Below, piece after piece: positions 18,925 to 28,181 of a stretch of DNA of 64,000 nt. The DNA comes from Mesomycoplasma hyopneumoniae J (lineage in GTDB: Bacteria; Bacillota_I; Bacilli_A; Mycoplasmatales; Metamycoplasmataceae). The notes under the pieces were generated by a model. That model was given only the letters and a program-made list of their open reading frames with translations, had not been told where the DNA came from and made no database searches. A program made the position numbers and the translations under genes. The stretch spans positions 186,001 through 250,000 of the forward strand of contig NC_007295.1 of NCBI RefSeq assembly GCF_000008205.1. The letters run 5' to 3'. Numbering within the stretch: position 1 is the first letter of the stretch; the number at the start of each line of letters is the position of its first letter.

Positions 18925-19464
18925 TTATTTTGAAGCTTTTTTCCCTTCTTTGAGTTTAAGAATTTCATCTTGATAAGAAATTCCTTTTCCTGAATAAGCA
19001 TTTGGTTTGCGCACTTGTCGAATTTGGGCAGCAAACTGACCGACTTTTTGTTTGTCGATCCCTTTGATTAAAATAGTGGTTGGATTTGGAACTAAAACAT
19101 CAAGTTCTTGCGGAATTCTGATCTCAACAGGATGAGAATAACCGACTAAAAGTTCAATTAAATTTTCTTTTAGACTTACTTTATAACCAACCCCTTTGAT
19201 TTTTAATTCTTTCTGAAATCCTTTAGAGACCCCGATTATCATCGCAGATAAATGCGAATTTGTAGTCCCATGTAGTTGTTTTATTTGTTTTGTTTCAGAA
19301 TTTCTTGTTGTTTTTAGACTTTGATTTTCAAGTAAAATTGTTATTTCCTTTGCAAATTGTCTTTCGAGGATACCTAAAGGTCCTTGAACTTTGACAGATG
19401 ATCCTTGAATTTCAATTCTAACTTGTTCAGGAACTTTCAAAATACGATTACCGACTCGTGACAT
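18925..19464 (-). CDS. rplF: 50S ribosomal protein L6
   Basis: Predicted 179 residues: SRVGNRILKVPEQVRIEIQG at the N-terminus and the C-terminal signature VGQFAAQIRQVRKPNAYSGKGISYQDE, which contacts the 23S sarcin-ricin region. No unusual features. Six bases separate it from rpsH. Confidence 0.97.
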   Translation of the reverse strand: MSRVGNRILKVPEQVRIEIQGSSVKVQGPLGILERQFAKEITILLENQSLKTTRNSETKQIKQLHGTTNSHLSAMIIGVSKGFQKELKIKGVGYKVSLKENLIELLVGYSHPVEIRIPQELDVLVPNPTTILIKGIDKQKVGQFAAQIRQVRKPNAYSGKGISYQDEILKLKEGKKASK

Positions 19465-19470
19465 AATTTT

Positions 19471-19866
19471 TTACCAAATATAGGCGATAATTTCACCACC
19501 TACATTTTCCTTTCTTGCTTGTGAATCAGTTAGAAGACCTTTTGAAGTCGAAAGAATTGCAATTCCAAAACCTGATTGAACAAAAGGAATTTTTGATGCA
19601 CTTGTATAAACCCGCAAAGAAGGTTTGGAAATTCTTTTAAGACCAGAAATGGAAGAAAGATTTCCTTTGTATTTAAGCTCAACAGTGATATTTTTTTTAA
19701 GATCACCTTCAACTTGAAAATCCTTAATATAACCAGCTTTTTGGATAATTTCTAAAATTTTTACTTTTGTTTTTGAATGCTGAAATGAAACATTTTTATG
19801 TTTTCTAATTGTTGCGTTCCGAATTCGGGTGAGCATATCAGCAATTGGATCTGTTATAAAAGCCAT
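19471..19866 (-). CDS. rpsH: 30S ribosomal protein S8
   Basis: Predicted 131 residues: [18 protein letters not shown] at the start, the C-terminal [20 protein letters not shown] and [11 protein letters not shown]8 binds the central domain of 16S rRNA and in many bacteria is the spc-operon repressor. The ATG at 19866 is preferred to an in-frame TTG 12 bases upstream because it gives the canonical M-x-x-x-D-P-I-A-D-M-L start and lies beyond the rpsN stop. Confidence 0.97.
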
Positions 19867-19871
19867 AATTT

Positions 19872-20057
19872 TTACCAACTCGCTTTCTTAATTCCAGGAA
19901 TTCGTCCTTGGTGCGCTAAAACTCGAAAACAAATCCGGCAAATTCGAAATTTTCTTAGAACTGAATGAGAACGGCCACATAACTGACAACGAGTATAGGC
20001 GCGAACTTTGAATTTGGGAGCCCGATTTGCTTTAACTTTTCAGGATGTTTTTGCCAT
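19872..20057 (-). CDS. rpsN: 30S ribosomal protein S14 type Z
   Basis: Predicted 61 residues: [20 protein letters not shown] then two zinc CxxC pairs (RCQLCGR and RICRICF) and the S14 tail [11 protein letters not shown]. This is the short zinc-containing form common in Gram-positives and mollicutes. Trp6 is a TGA codon, which would hide the gene under the standard code. Confidence 0.96.
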
Positions 20058-20103
20058 ATTTTTCCTTTTTTTTTATTTAAAATTAGTAATTTTATGCTAA
20101 AAA

Positions 20104-20649
20104 TTATACTTTTTTAGCAAAAGGGAAACCTAATAATTCTAGTAATTTAAAACCTTCTTGATCATTTTTTGCACTTGTAACAATTATTACATCAAGTCCC
20201 CGAATTTTGCTGATTTTATCAAAAGTAATCTCAGGAAAAACGATTGATTCTTTAAATCCAAGGGCAAAATTTCCATTTCCATCAAAAGATTTCGGGGAAA
20301 GTCCACGGAAATCACGAACCCTTGGAATTGCAATGTGCAGAACTTTTGCTAAAAAGTTTCACATCTGCTGTCTTCTTAAAGTGACTTTACCACCCATTGG
20401 CATTCCTTGGCGTAATTTTCAAGTTGCCAAGGATTTTTTTGCTACAGTTTTATAGGCTTTTTGGCCGGTGATTTTTGCTAGATCTTCAAGAACAGCTTCA
20501 ATCGCTTTGGCATTACTTGACTGGTTTCCGGCGGTCATATTGACGACAACTTTAGTAATTTTTGGCACTTGCGAAGGCGATTTGAAGTTAAAATGTGCTT
20601 TTAATTGACCAAAAACCTTTTCATAATAATGTTTTTCAAGTTCTATCAT
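20104..20649 (-). CDS. rplE: 50S ribosomal protein L5
   Basis: Predicted 181 residues: [31 protein letters not shown], then [16 protein letters not shown] and the closing [29 protein letters not shown]5 binds 5S rRNA and contacts S13 and P-site tRNA. Two TGA codons are read as Trp (ATWKLRQG and QMWNFL). Three bases beyond the rplX stop. Confidence 0.96.
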
Positions 20650-20652
20650 AAC

Positions 20653-20976
20653 CTAAATTGCCTTTCCGGTTTTTTTTGCAATGCGGATTTTTTTCTTATT
20701 TTCAATCTTAAAACCAACTCGGGTAGGAATTGCGGGCTTATCTTTTGTTGCTTTTTTGGCAACTAAAGCCAATTTTGAAAGCAAAATTGGGGCTTCAAAA
20801 GTGATAATTTCGCCACTTGTATTTTTATTTGAAGGTTTTCTGTGTTTTGTTTTGATATTAACTCCTTTAACAATCGCTGCTTTTTTTGCTGGGATTAGTT
20901 CTAAGACCGCGCCTTGCTTTCCTTTATCATCACCAGATAAAACCACAACTGTATCATTTTTACGAATTTTTCCCAT
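20653..20976 (-). CDS. rplX: 50S ribosomal protein L24
   Basis: Predicted 107 residues: the KOW motif [38 protein letters not shown], and the C-terminal [20 protein letters not shown]. An assembly-initiator protein of the 50S subunit, near the exit tunnel. Normal length. Confidence 0.97.
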
Positions 20977-20980
20977 TTTT

Positions 20981-21349
20981 TTATAAAACCTCCTGCGCTA
21001 ATGAAGCTATTTTAAGATAACCTTTTTCCCGAATTTCCCGGGCAATCGGACCAAAAACCCTTGTTCCCCGGGGAGTTCCGTCCTCTTTTATGATCACCAC
21101 AGCATTATCATCAAATTTTATATGAGTTCCATTTTTTCTTCTAAGTCCATAAGTTGACCGAACAATTAAAGCTTTGACTACTTGACCTTCTTTGAGCATT
21201 CCGTTAGGAATTGCTTTTTTAACAGAAACTACAACAATATCACCAATATTTGAAGTTTTTTTTACCGAACCACCTAGATTGCGAATTACACCCACGATTT
21301 TTGCACCGGTATTATCGGCAACATTAAGGCGCGAAAGTTCTTGTAGCAT
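20981..21349 (-). CDS. rplN: 50S ribosomal protein L14
   Basis: Predicted 122 residues: [20 protein letters not shown] and the strongly conserved middle [25 protein letters not shown] and [24 protein letters not shown]. Forms part of the inter-subunit bridge with 16S h14. Exact family length. Confidence 0.98.
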
Positions 21350-21350
21350 T

Positions 21351-21638
21351 CTAGATTTCTCCTTTTTTCTGTAAGACTTCGACTAAACGGAAGTGTTTTG
21401 TCTTTGAAATTGGCCGACATTCGGCAATTTTGACAAAATCACCTACTTCTGCCAGGTTTTTTTCATCGTGAGTGTTAAATTTTTTGCGCTTTTTAAACCT
21501 TTTTGCATAAAGTTTATGTTTGTAGGCGGTTTCAACTTCAACCATAATTGTTTTTGGGGAGGTTCTAATGACAATTCCTTGTAAAGTTTTCCGAAGATTT
21601 CGGGTTTGAGCTTTTTTTTCTAAAGTTAAATTATTCAT
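21351..21638 (-). CDS. rpsQ: 30S ribosomal protein S17
   Basis: Predicted 95 residues: [67 protein letters not shown], an OB-fold S17. ATG 21638 is preferred over an in-frame GTG at 21647; it overlaps the rpmC stop by 8 bases (ATGAATAA), the coupling pattern seen repeatedly in this operon. Confidence 0.96.
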   Translation of the reverse strand: MNNLTLEKKAQTRNLRKTLQGIVIRTSPKTIMVEVETAYKHKLYAKRFKKRKKFNTHDEKNLAEVGDFVKIAECRPISKTKHFRLVEVLQKKGEI

Positions 21639-21996
21639 TTTCAGCACTCATTTCTTGCTTTTTAACTAGATTTTTTTGAATTTTTGGGACTAAAAGTGGT
21701 TTTAGTTCATCTCTAAAATGGGACTTAAGTGATTTTGGCTTTACCAAAGAGGAAATTTTTCCCACCTTTTTCGCTTTTTTTCTTGGTTTTTTCAGCTTTG
21801 GTACTTCTTCAAGTTTTCTTTGGGAAATAATTGTTAAAACTCTGGCAATCATTTTCCGCATCTCGCCAATTTTATGACTTTGATCTAAATTTGAGCTTTG
21901 ATTTTTAAAACGTAAGGTGAATAACTCGGAACGATATTCAAGAAGTAATGAATTTAATTCGCTTGCTGTTTTTTTTAAAAGTTCTTTAAATTCCAT
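21631..21996 (-). CDS. rpmC: 50S ribosomal protein L29 with C-terminal extension
   Basis: Predicted 121 residues, nearly twice the usual 60-70. Residues 1-65 are L29 (MEFKELLKKTASELNSLLLE, LRFKNQSSNLDQSHKIGEMRKMIARVLTIISQRK). The remaining 55 are basic (PKLKKPRKKAKKVGKISSLV) with an acidic last few residues. L29 sits at the peptide exit tunnel beside L23. Mycoplasma L29 proteins are known to be extended. Between rplP (7-base gap) and rpsQ. Confidence 0.95.
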   Translation of the reverse strand: MEFKELLKKTASELNSLLLEYRSELFTLRFKNQSSNLDQSHKIGEMRKMIARVLTIISQRKLEEVPKLKKPRKKAKKVGKISSLVKPKSLKSHFRDELKPLLVPKIQKNLVKKQEMSAENE

Positions 21997-22003
21997 AATT
22001 TTC

Positions 22004-22414
22004 CTAAACTGTTGCTACAATTTTTCATTTAAGCGGTAATTTATGTCCGCCAAGTCGTAAGGCATCCCGGGCAATTTCATCTTTTACCCCTCTGACTTCA
22101 AATAAAATCGTATTTCTTTTAACCACAGCGACTCAACGATCAACCGAACCTTTTCCCGAACCCATTCTGACCCCAATCGGTTTTGAAGTTAGTGCTAAAT
22201 GCGGGAAAACCCGAATAATAACTTGCCCTTCACGACCCATCCTTCTAGTAATTGCGATCCGAGCAGCTTCAATTTGGGCAGCTGAAACCCAAGCCGATCC
22301 AGTAGCTTGAAGACCATAATCACCAAAAGCAACAAAATTACCAGAATGCGCATCGCGTTTGTCATGATAAAGTCGAAAAGTTTTGCGGTGTTTTGTTTTT
22401 TTGGGTTGTAGCAT
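22004..22414 (-). CDS. rplP: 50S ribosomal protein L16
   Basis: Predicted 136 residues: [67 protein letters not shown] and the tail [19 protein letters not shown]. Two TGA Trp codons, one at residue 94 directly after the GKGSVDR motif and one near the C-terminus. L16 organises the A site and the peptidyl transferase surroundings. Confidence 0.97.
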
Positions 22415-22416
22415 TT

Positions 22417-23100
22417 CTATCTCCTTTTATCAGCTCGTATAATTGCATCAATATCAGTTTTTTCTTTGATTTCTCCAAGTGAAACTCAAACCTTTACCCC
22501 TAGAATCCCGTAAGTAGTTTTGGCGATTGCAGTTGCATATTCAACATTTTGCCTTAAAGTATGTAATTTCATTTCACCTTCAGCATATCCTTCACAGCGA
22601 GCCATTTCAACTCCATTGAGTCGGCCACAGACAATCGTTTTCACACCGGTTGCCCCGTTTTTTAGGGCAGTTCGAATTGCAAATTTTTGGGCAATTCGAT
22701 AGGATTTACGCTGCTCGAGTTTTTCGGCAATTAATTCTGCCATTAATTTTGCATTTAATTCCGGACTTTGGATATCAACTGCATCAACATTTATAACAAT
22801 TTTGCGATTTTTTAGAGTTTTTCTTAATTTTTCAACTATTTTTTTCAGATTTTCGCCTGAAGCACCAAGAAAAGAACCTAATTTTGCTGTATAAACAAGT
22901 ACAGTGATTGCATTATTTCGGTCACGGCGAATCACCGTATTTCCAATTTGATATTCACGGGTCAACTTTTCAAAAAAGCGGTGGATTTTGACATCTTCTA
23001 ATAAATTTATCGAAAATTTATTTTTATCTGCATACCAAATTGCATTATGATTTCTTGTGATTCCAAAACGAAAACCGTTTGGATTGACTTTTTGTCCCAT
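22417..23100 (-). CDS. rpsC: 30S ribosomal protein S3
   Basis: Predicted 227 residues: [27 protein letters not shown]-type opening, a KH domain ([15 protein letters not shown]), and the C-terminal [38 protein letters not shown]. Trp205 (TGA) is followed by [16 protein letters not shown] and a basic end. Its ATG overlaps the rplV stop in TAATG. Confidence 0.97.
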
Positions 23101-23711
23101 TATTTAACCTCTTTTTCTTGCGCTAAAACCGTGTTTGTGGCATCGTTTTTAGTATTATTATCCGCTAAATCAGTTTTTTTGGCGGTTGTAATACTATTTG
23201 TTTTTGCTGATAATTGGGAATCAACCCCATTTTCGGGGTCATTTTGGGGTTGTTCAGCCTGGCTTTGCTGGGAGAGCGCCCCACTTTGGGTATTTTCCGG
23301 GGATTTTGAAACTAGATTTTTTTCTGTTTCTTGATATTCTTGATTTTGACTTTCTCCGCCGTTTTGACTGGCTAAAATAACTTTAAAATGGGATGTTCTT
23401 TTTAAAATTTGGCTCGCTGCCCCTTTAGCGCGGGGACGAAAACGCTTTAAAGTTGGACCCTCATTGACAATTGCAGCCTTGATAATTAAGTTTGAATGTT
23501 CAAAACCGTGGTTGTTAATCGCATTTGCAACTGCTGAATTAATCAATTTTGTAAAAATGGGTGAAGCCTTTTTTTTGGTATGACTAAGAATTGCTAGGGC
23601 ATCAGAAACTTTTTTCCCCTTGAGTAAAACCGCCACAAGGCGGGCTTTGAATGCGGAAATTCGCTGTGTTTTGAGTGAAGCGACTGCTAAATTATGATTT
23701 TCTACCTTCAT
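23100..23711 (-). CDS. rplV: 50S ribosomal protein L22 with long low-complexity tail
   Basis: Predicted 203 residues. The first 115 are L22: [27 protein letters not shown], then the beta-hairpin [29 protein letters not shown] that lines the exit tunnel. The last 90 residues are rich in Gln, Asn, Ser, Ala and Glu ([37 protein letters not shown]) and look disordered. Ordinary L22 is about 110 residues. The tail codes with the same AT-rich usage as its neighbours, although the plus-strand complement is locally richer in C and G. Confidence 0.96.
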
Positions 23712-23724
23712 TTATTTACCTTTT

Positions 23725-23997
23725 TTATTTTTTTGCCTTATCTTTTCCATGCCCGTGATAAGTTCTTGTTGGGGAAAACTCACCTAACTTGTGACCAACC
23801 ATATCATCAGTTACATAAACCTCGTTAAAAATTTTTCCATTATGAACCAAAAAAGTTAGTCCAACAAACTGGGGAAAAATAGTTGACCTACGAGATCAAG
23901 TCTTAATTGGTTTTCTTGAGTTTTTCGCAATTGCTTCATCGACTTTTTTCAAAAGATGATCATCAGCAAAAGGTCCTTTTTTTAGTGAACGAGCCAT
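23725..23997 (-). CDS. rpsS: 30S ribosomal protein S19
   Basis: Predicted 90 residues: [75 protein letters not shown]19 is in the 30S head near S13. The Trp is TGA, which masks the frame under the standard code. Start overlaps the rplB stop (TAATG). Confidence 0.97.
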
Positions 23998-24845
23998 TAT
24001 TTTTTAGTTTCCTTTCTTGAGCGGATTATCAATTTAGTTGAAGGTTTTTTCGGGTTTCTTGTCTTAACTCCAAGTGCTTTTTTCCCCCATGGAGTCAGCG
24101 GTGATTTTCTTCCAATTGGCTGTTTTCCTTCACCACCTCCATGAGGGTGATCGTTAGGGTTCATAACCGAACCGCGAACTGTCGGTCTTATTCCTTTATG
24201 GCGATTTCTTCCGGCTTTCCCGATATTAACAAGTGAATTTTCTTCATTACCGACAACGCCAATTGTTGCCCGGCAAGTTGCTAAAATCCGACGGTATTCT
24301 CCGGATTTTAGCTTTAAAATTACGTATTTTCCGTTCTCATCGCGACCTTGAATTTGGGCTCAAGTTCCTGCTGAGCGAATTAGTTTTGCTCCCGCACCCG
24401 GTTTTAACTCGATATTATGAACAAAAGTTCCTTCCGGAATTTTAGCCAGTGGAAGTGCATTTCCCACTAAAATATCAGATTTGGGTCCTGAACTTATTTT
24501 TTGGCCCACTTTGAGGTTTTTTGGAGCTAAAATATAACGTTTTTCCCCGTCAATATAGGAAATTAGGGCAATATTTGCTGACCTATTTGGATCATATTCG
24601 ATTGTTTTAACAATTCCAGTAATATCATCCTTGTTTCTTTTAAAATCAATTAAGCGATATTTTCTTTTATGTCTTCCGCCTTGATGACGAACTGTAATTT
24701 TTCCTTGCGAATTTCGACCTGAATGTTTTTTTAGAATTGTAAGCAGCGATTTTTCGGGCTTATTTGTTGTTAAATTTGCCCCAAAATCAAGCGAAGACAT
24801 ATGACGGCGGCCGTTTGTTGTCGGTTTATAATACTTAAGTGCCAT
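23997..24845 (-). CDS. rplB: 50S ribosomal protein L2
   Basis: Predicted 282 residues: [45 protein letters not shown], and the C-terminal domain with [29 protein letters not shown], including the conserved His required near the peptidyl transferase centre. One TGA Trp (SAGTWAQIQG). Starts with TAATG overlap with a short Lys-rich frame that follows rplW. Confidence 0.98.
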
Positions 24846-24847
24846 TA

Positions 24848-24967
24848 TTTGTTTCTCCTTTCTGAAGATTTTTTTGTCTTTATTTTTCCGAGCGCTAAAC
24901 TAGACATTTTTTTGGTCTTTTTTAGTTTTTGTGTTTTCTTTTCTTTGAAATATTTTCCGGCTCGGCC
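24848..24967 (-). other. In-frame Lys-rich continuation after the rplW stop
   Basis: After the rplW TAA (24970-24968) the same reading frame stays open for 40 sense codons to a TAA that overlaps the rplB ATG. The hypothetical sequence is very basic (AGKYFKEKKTQKLKKTKK, then an in-frame ATG giving [20 protein letters not shown]). It resembles the composition of the L23 tail. Either the L23 extension was shortened by a nonsense mutation, or the last 20 codons are a micro-gene coupled to rplB, or it is chance in A-rich DNA. Confidence 0.35.
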
Positions 24968-25471
24968 TTAATTAGCACTATTTTCCTGGTTTTCGGTTTG
25001 ATTTTCAATCCTTTTTTCTTGATTTTCGTTAGTTTCAGAATCTTTTTTTGCTAATTCGGCTTGTTTTTTAGCTAATTTCTCTGCAATCTCTTTGTTTTTA
25101 GCCTCTAATTCGGCTTTTTTCTTGGCAATTTTTGCTTTTTCTTCAGTATTTTCGCTTACAGTTTCAGAATCTTTTTGATCTTGAGGACTTTCGTCTTCAA
25201 AAAGATTAATTGTATAACCGGGCATCAATTTTACAAGCGCCTTTTTATATTTGGTAGTAAACCCTTTTGATTTTCCTAGTTTTTTTTCTTTTTTTGGGAC
25301 AGTAAAAATATTTACCTTTTCAACTTTTACATTAAAAATGTATTCAACTGCTTTTTTTGTCTCAGAACGGTTAGTTTTTGGACTAACTTTAAAAGAATAA
25401 ACGCCACTAGACATTAATTGATAAGATTTTTCAGTTAAAATTGGACCTTTTATTATTTCATTTACATTCAT
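24968..25471 (-). CDS. rplW: 50S ribosomal protein L23 with charged C-terminal extension
   Basis: Predicted 167 residues. The L23 core (about 1-95) has [48 protein letters not shown] and the loop [23 protein letters not shown]. From about residue 100 a Lys/Glu/Ala/Asn-rich, probably coiled-coil tail follows ([20 protein letters not shown]). L23 is the docking site for trigger factor and SRP at the exit tunnel, so the tail projects where nascent chains emerge. Confidence 0.95.
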   Translation of the reverse strand: MNVNEIIKGPILTEKSYQLMSSGVYSFKVSPKTNRSETKKAVEYIFNVKVEKVNIFTVPKKEKKLGKSKGFTTKYKKALVKLMPGYTINLFEDESPQDQKDSETVSENTEEKAKIAKKKAELEAKNKEIAEKLAKKQAELAKKDSETNENQEKRIENQTENQENSAN

Positions 25472-25474
25472 TTT

Positions 25475-26119
25475 TTAGATTCTCTTCTCCAAATTAGTAA
25501 TTTCATTTTTGGAAATTATTAACAAATCGGCCTTAATTAGTGATTCAACTGTTAGCGAATTCGTTTTTACCAGCTCAACATTTGGTAGGTTTCGTGCCGA
25601 TAAAAACAAATTCGGATCACTAGAAGCGATTAAAATGTGACGAAGTTGGTCAATTTTAAAAATTTTTAATTGATCAACTAGTAATTTTGTTGAAATTTTA
25701 TTCATTGAAAAATCATTTACAAGAATTTGTTGATTTTGAGCTAGTTGGGAAAGCGCTGAAATAAAAGCTAATTTTTTTACTTTTTTATTTACTTTTAAAT
25801 TATAATTTCTTTGGGTAGTTGGCCCAAAAGCCCGACCACCACCTACGAAAATTGGTGATCTTTTAGATCCAGCTCTCGCCTTTCCTGTCGATTTTTGCTT
25901 TCAGGGTTTTTTTCCGGTTCCAGAAACTTCAGCGCGGTTTTTTACTTTATGAGTAGAGAGTCTTTTTGAGGCCCTTTCTGATAAAATCGAGTCAAAAATT
26001 GCTTGAAAATGTGGTTCTTTTTGCTCAAATAATGACTTGGGTAAGTCATCATTAGCATTAAATTTAACTAAATTTTCAGTTTTCTGACTTTGAATGCTAA
26101 TTTCTGAAATTTTATTCAT
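25475..26119 (-). CDS. rplD: 50S ribosomal protein L4
   Basis: Predicted 214 residues in one frame across a TGA Trp: [60 protein letters not shown] is the L4 signature region, here described by its motifs [22 protein letters not shown] and GGGRAFGP. The C-terminus has [24 protein letters not shown]4 reaches into the exit tunnel and in many bacteria represses its own operon. Overlaps rplC by 8 bases. Confidence 0.97.
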
Positions 26120-26804
26120 TTTTTACCTCTTTATCCGAATTTGGCACAAAAAGACTAACTGGATTTTTTGGATTAGGTTTTTTTATCGCTGATTTTATCA
26201 CTAAAAAAGATTTTTTTGGACCAGGAACTGAACCTTTTAAGACTAATAAGTTATTTTCCTTATCAACTTTTATAATTTCTAATGATTGTTTTGTAACTTT
26301 TTCATGTCCTAAACGCCCTGGCATTGTCATCCCTTTAACAACTTTATTACCAGAGATATCTCCAAGCGATCCAGTTTGACGAATCGGTTTTGATCCACCT
26401 CCACCCCCATGGGATCTAGGTCCGATTGCTTGGTTATATCGCTTAATTGTTCCGGCAAACCCTTTTCCCTTTGAAGTTCCGGTTACATCAACAAATTCAC
26501 CAGGACTAAAAATTGAGACATCAACAGTTTGGCCTAATTTATAACCTTGAAAATCACGGAATTCCTTGATAAATCGCTTTGGCTTTGTATTTGCTTTTGC
26601 AAAATGACCAATTTCTGGCTTTAAAAAACGGGACTGTTTTTTATCAAAAGCTGCAAGTTGAATCGCATCATAACTATTTTTTTCTTTTGTAATAATTTTA
26701 GTTACAATATTTTCAGGAACCTCAATTATACTTACAGGAATTGCAATTCCTTCTGTTGTAAAAAGTTGGCTCATTCCAACCTTTTTTCCTAGAATTCCTT
26801 TCAT
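26112..26804 (-). CDS. rplC: 50S ribosomal protein L3
   Basis: Predicted 230 residues: [60 protein letters not shown] and [17 protein letters not shown]. The tip loop reaches the peptidyl transferase centre. The C-terminus has a short charged addition ([12 protein letters not shown]). Start ATG is one base beyond the rpsJ stop. Confidence 0.97.
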   Translation of the reverse strand: MKGILGKKVGMSQLFTTEGIAIPVSIIEVPENIVTKIITKEKNSYDAIQLAAFDKKQSRFLKPEIGHFAKANTKPKRFIKEFRDFQGYKLGQTVDVSIFSPGEFVDVTGTSKGKGFAGTIKRYNQAIGPRSHGGGGGSKPIRQTGSLGDISGNKVVKGMTMPGRLGHEKVTKQSLEIIKVDKENNLLVLKGSVPGPKKSFLVIKSAIKKPNPKNPVSLFVPNSDKEVKNE

Positions 26805-26805
26805 T

Positions 26806-27126
26806 TTAGCTTACCTCGATTTCTATTCAAACCCCAGCAGGAAGTTGTGATCTTGAAATTTTTTCTGTTACTAGTTTTTGATTTGTAGGTAAAACTTTCA
26901 AAATTACAAGTCTTTTGTGTGTTCGACTTTCAAATTGCTCACGTGATTTTTTATTAATATGCACTGATCTAAGAATTGTATAAATTGCTCTTGAAGTCGG
27001 TAGAGGCACCGGCCCCCGAGTTTCTATATTAAGTTCGCGAGCTAGAAGAATAATTTTTTTAGCCGCAGCATCGATTTGACGATGATCAAATGATTTTAAC
27101 TTAATTTTAATTGATGTTGTATTCAT
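26806..27126 (-). CDS. rpsJ: 30S ribosomal protein S10
   Basis: Predicted 106 residues: [55 protein letters not shown] and QLPAGVWIEIEVS, with the Trp encoded by TGA. S10 is also NusE, the partner of NusB. The ATG at 27126 gives the normal start; the frame is open further upstream, but that sequence is unlike S10. The nearest AGGAG (27149-27145) is 18 bases away, farther than usual. First gene of the superoperon. Confidence 0.96.
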
Positions 27127-27137
27127 AAAAATATAGT

Positions 27138-27260
27138 TGAGTTGCTCCTGTTCATAAATTTTGAACGAACTCCACATAAAAACCAATACACGATAACAAC
27201 TCACTCTCGCGTACTGCAACCTTATGCATCATCATCCTTTAACGGTAAGATTAAATTATA
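27138..27260 (-). promoter_or_regulatory. S10 operon promoter -10 and structured leader
   Basis: Leftward TATAAT at 27260-27255, about 130 bases before rpsJ; a TTGAAT lies 14 bases upstream (27280-27275), a short spacer. The implied leader of about 120 bases has a potential closing stem, TGAGTTG (27204-27198) with CAACTCA (27144-27138), which ends beside the only AGGAG. S10 leaders often carry an L4-binding structure; whether this one does is unknown. Confidence 0.45.
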
Positions 27261-27369
27261 CACAAAAAATAAAAATTCAATAATTTTTTTAAAAAATTTT
27301 TTTACCCTTAGCAGCTAAAACTAGTAAGTTTGAAAAGTCTGAATATTATTACTATTTTTCCAAATTTTT

Positions 27370-27394
27370 AAAAAAAAAAAAAAAAAAAAAAAAA
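27370..27394 (+). repeat. Homopolymer tract of 25 A
   Basis: Twenty-five consecutive adenines, the longest homopolymer in the window. It lies between the start of the S10 operon and the P102 remnant, with no gene that it would obviously switch. Confidence 0.9.
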
Positions 27395-27412
27395 TTCTCT
27401 AAAAATGATTAA

Positions 27413-27637
27413 AGGTATTGTAAAAATTCCAAAGAAGAGGTTCTTAAAGTCATTTATTTATATTATACAGGAAAATATTTAGTTGATCAAGACCAGAAAA
27501 GTATAAAATCTGAGATAAAAAACGTGATTGTCAGCTTAATATCAAAGGTAAATATCCAAAAACTAGAAAAAAATAATGCCACAGTAAGCAAAAATCCAGT
27601 GGTTTTGCAAGCTAAATTAAAATCCAAAACTTGTTAA
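27413..27637 (+). pseudogene. Remnant of a P102-like adhesin gene
   Basis: Bases from about 27431 to 27617 align by eye with P102 bases from about 33291 to 33477. Both read KEEVLK/SEEVLK, IYL, TGKYLVDQDQ, then a matching but drifted region (IKNVIVSLISKVNIQKLEKN against LKTVIEGLKSKANTQKTEKN). The frame is still open from 27413 to a TAA at 27635-27637 but has no start codon or ribosome site. A terminator-type hairpin begins just before its stop. It is best explained as the tail of an old P102 paralogue left just upstream of the present P97-P102 operon. Confidence 0.8.
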
Positions 27638-27663
27638 TAACAACCAAGTTTTGGATTTTTTGT
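27619..27663 (+). terminator. Intrinsic terminator after the P102 remnant
   Basis: A perfect 15-bp stem (27619-27633 with 27645-27659), 11-base loop, T-rich continuation. It overlaps the last codons of the remnant. Confidence 0.75.
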
Positions 27664-27665
27664 TG

Positions 27666-27671
27666 TATAAT
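27666..27671 (+). promoter_or_regulatory. -10 hexamer before the small membrane gene
   Basis: TATAAT preceded by TTG, 41 bases upstream of the ATG at 27712. No good -35 at normal spacing. Confidence 0.35.
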
Positions 27672-27711
27672 AATATCAAAATTATTTATAATTTATTATT
27701 GGTGATTTTAT

Positions 27712-28140
27712 ATGAAAGCTAATTTTTCTTTCTTTTTTAATTCGATTTTTCGGAGAAAATTACAAAAACGCTCAATTTTAGCGCTTATTTTTTGACTAAT
27801 TTTTTTAATAATAATTGCTGTTGTAATTATTGTTGTTCAAAAAAAAGCTTGATATGATGCAATCTCCATTTGTGGGCTTTTAGCCATCTCGCTTTCTGCC
27901 CTTGGCAGCGTTCTTAGACTTGGATTGTTTAGTAGTTTTTCGGTTTCTTATCATAAATGAAGAATTAATTCCCAGAATAAAATTTTAGAAAAACGGGGAT
28001 TTAAAACAGAAACTCCAAAAATTGACTATGCTTTTATTAAAAAAAAACAGAAAGAACTCTCACTTTTACCTATTTTTTTAGGATTTATTTTTGGATTTTT
28101 ACTTTTAATTATTAGTCTTCCTTTTTTAATTCAAAATTAA
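27712..28140 (+). CDS. Small multi-pass membrane protein (DUF3899-like)
   Basis: Predicted 142 residues, hidden under the standard code by three TGA Trp codons. There are three hydrophobic segments: about 21-43 (ILALIFWLIFLIIIAVVIIVV), 49-75 (ISICGLLAISLSALGSVLRLGLF) and 117-140 (PIFLGFIFGFLLLIISLPFLI), with a basic soluble linker between. The pattern of two adjacent helices, a linker and one helix resembles mollicute DUF3899 proteins of unknown function; that family call is from memory. It has its own -10 and its own terminator, so it is a monocistronic unit. Confidence 0.75.
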
Positions 28141-28181
28141 TAAAAAAATATAGAAGAAAATTTCCTAGTAAAGTTCTAAAA

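Noticed and set aside
26827-27219. N-terminal extension of S10 by 31 residues
   Set aside because: The added part (rich in Cys, Tyr and Trp) is unlike any S10, and ATG 27126 gives the conserved start. The extension is leader RNA.
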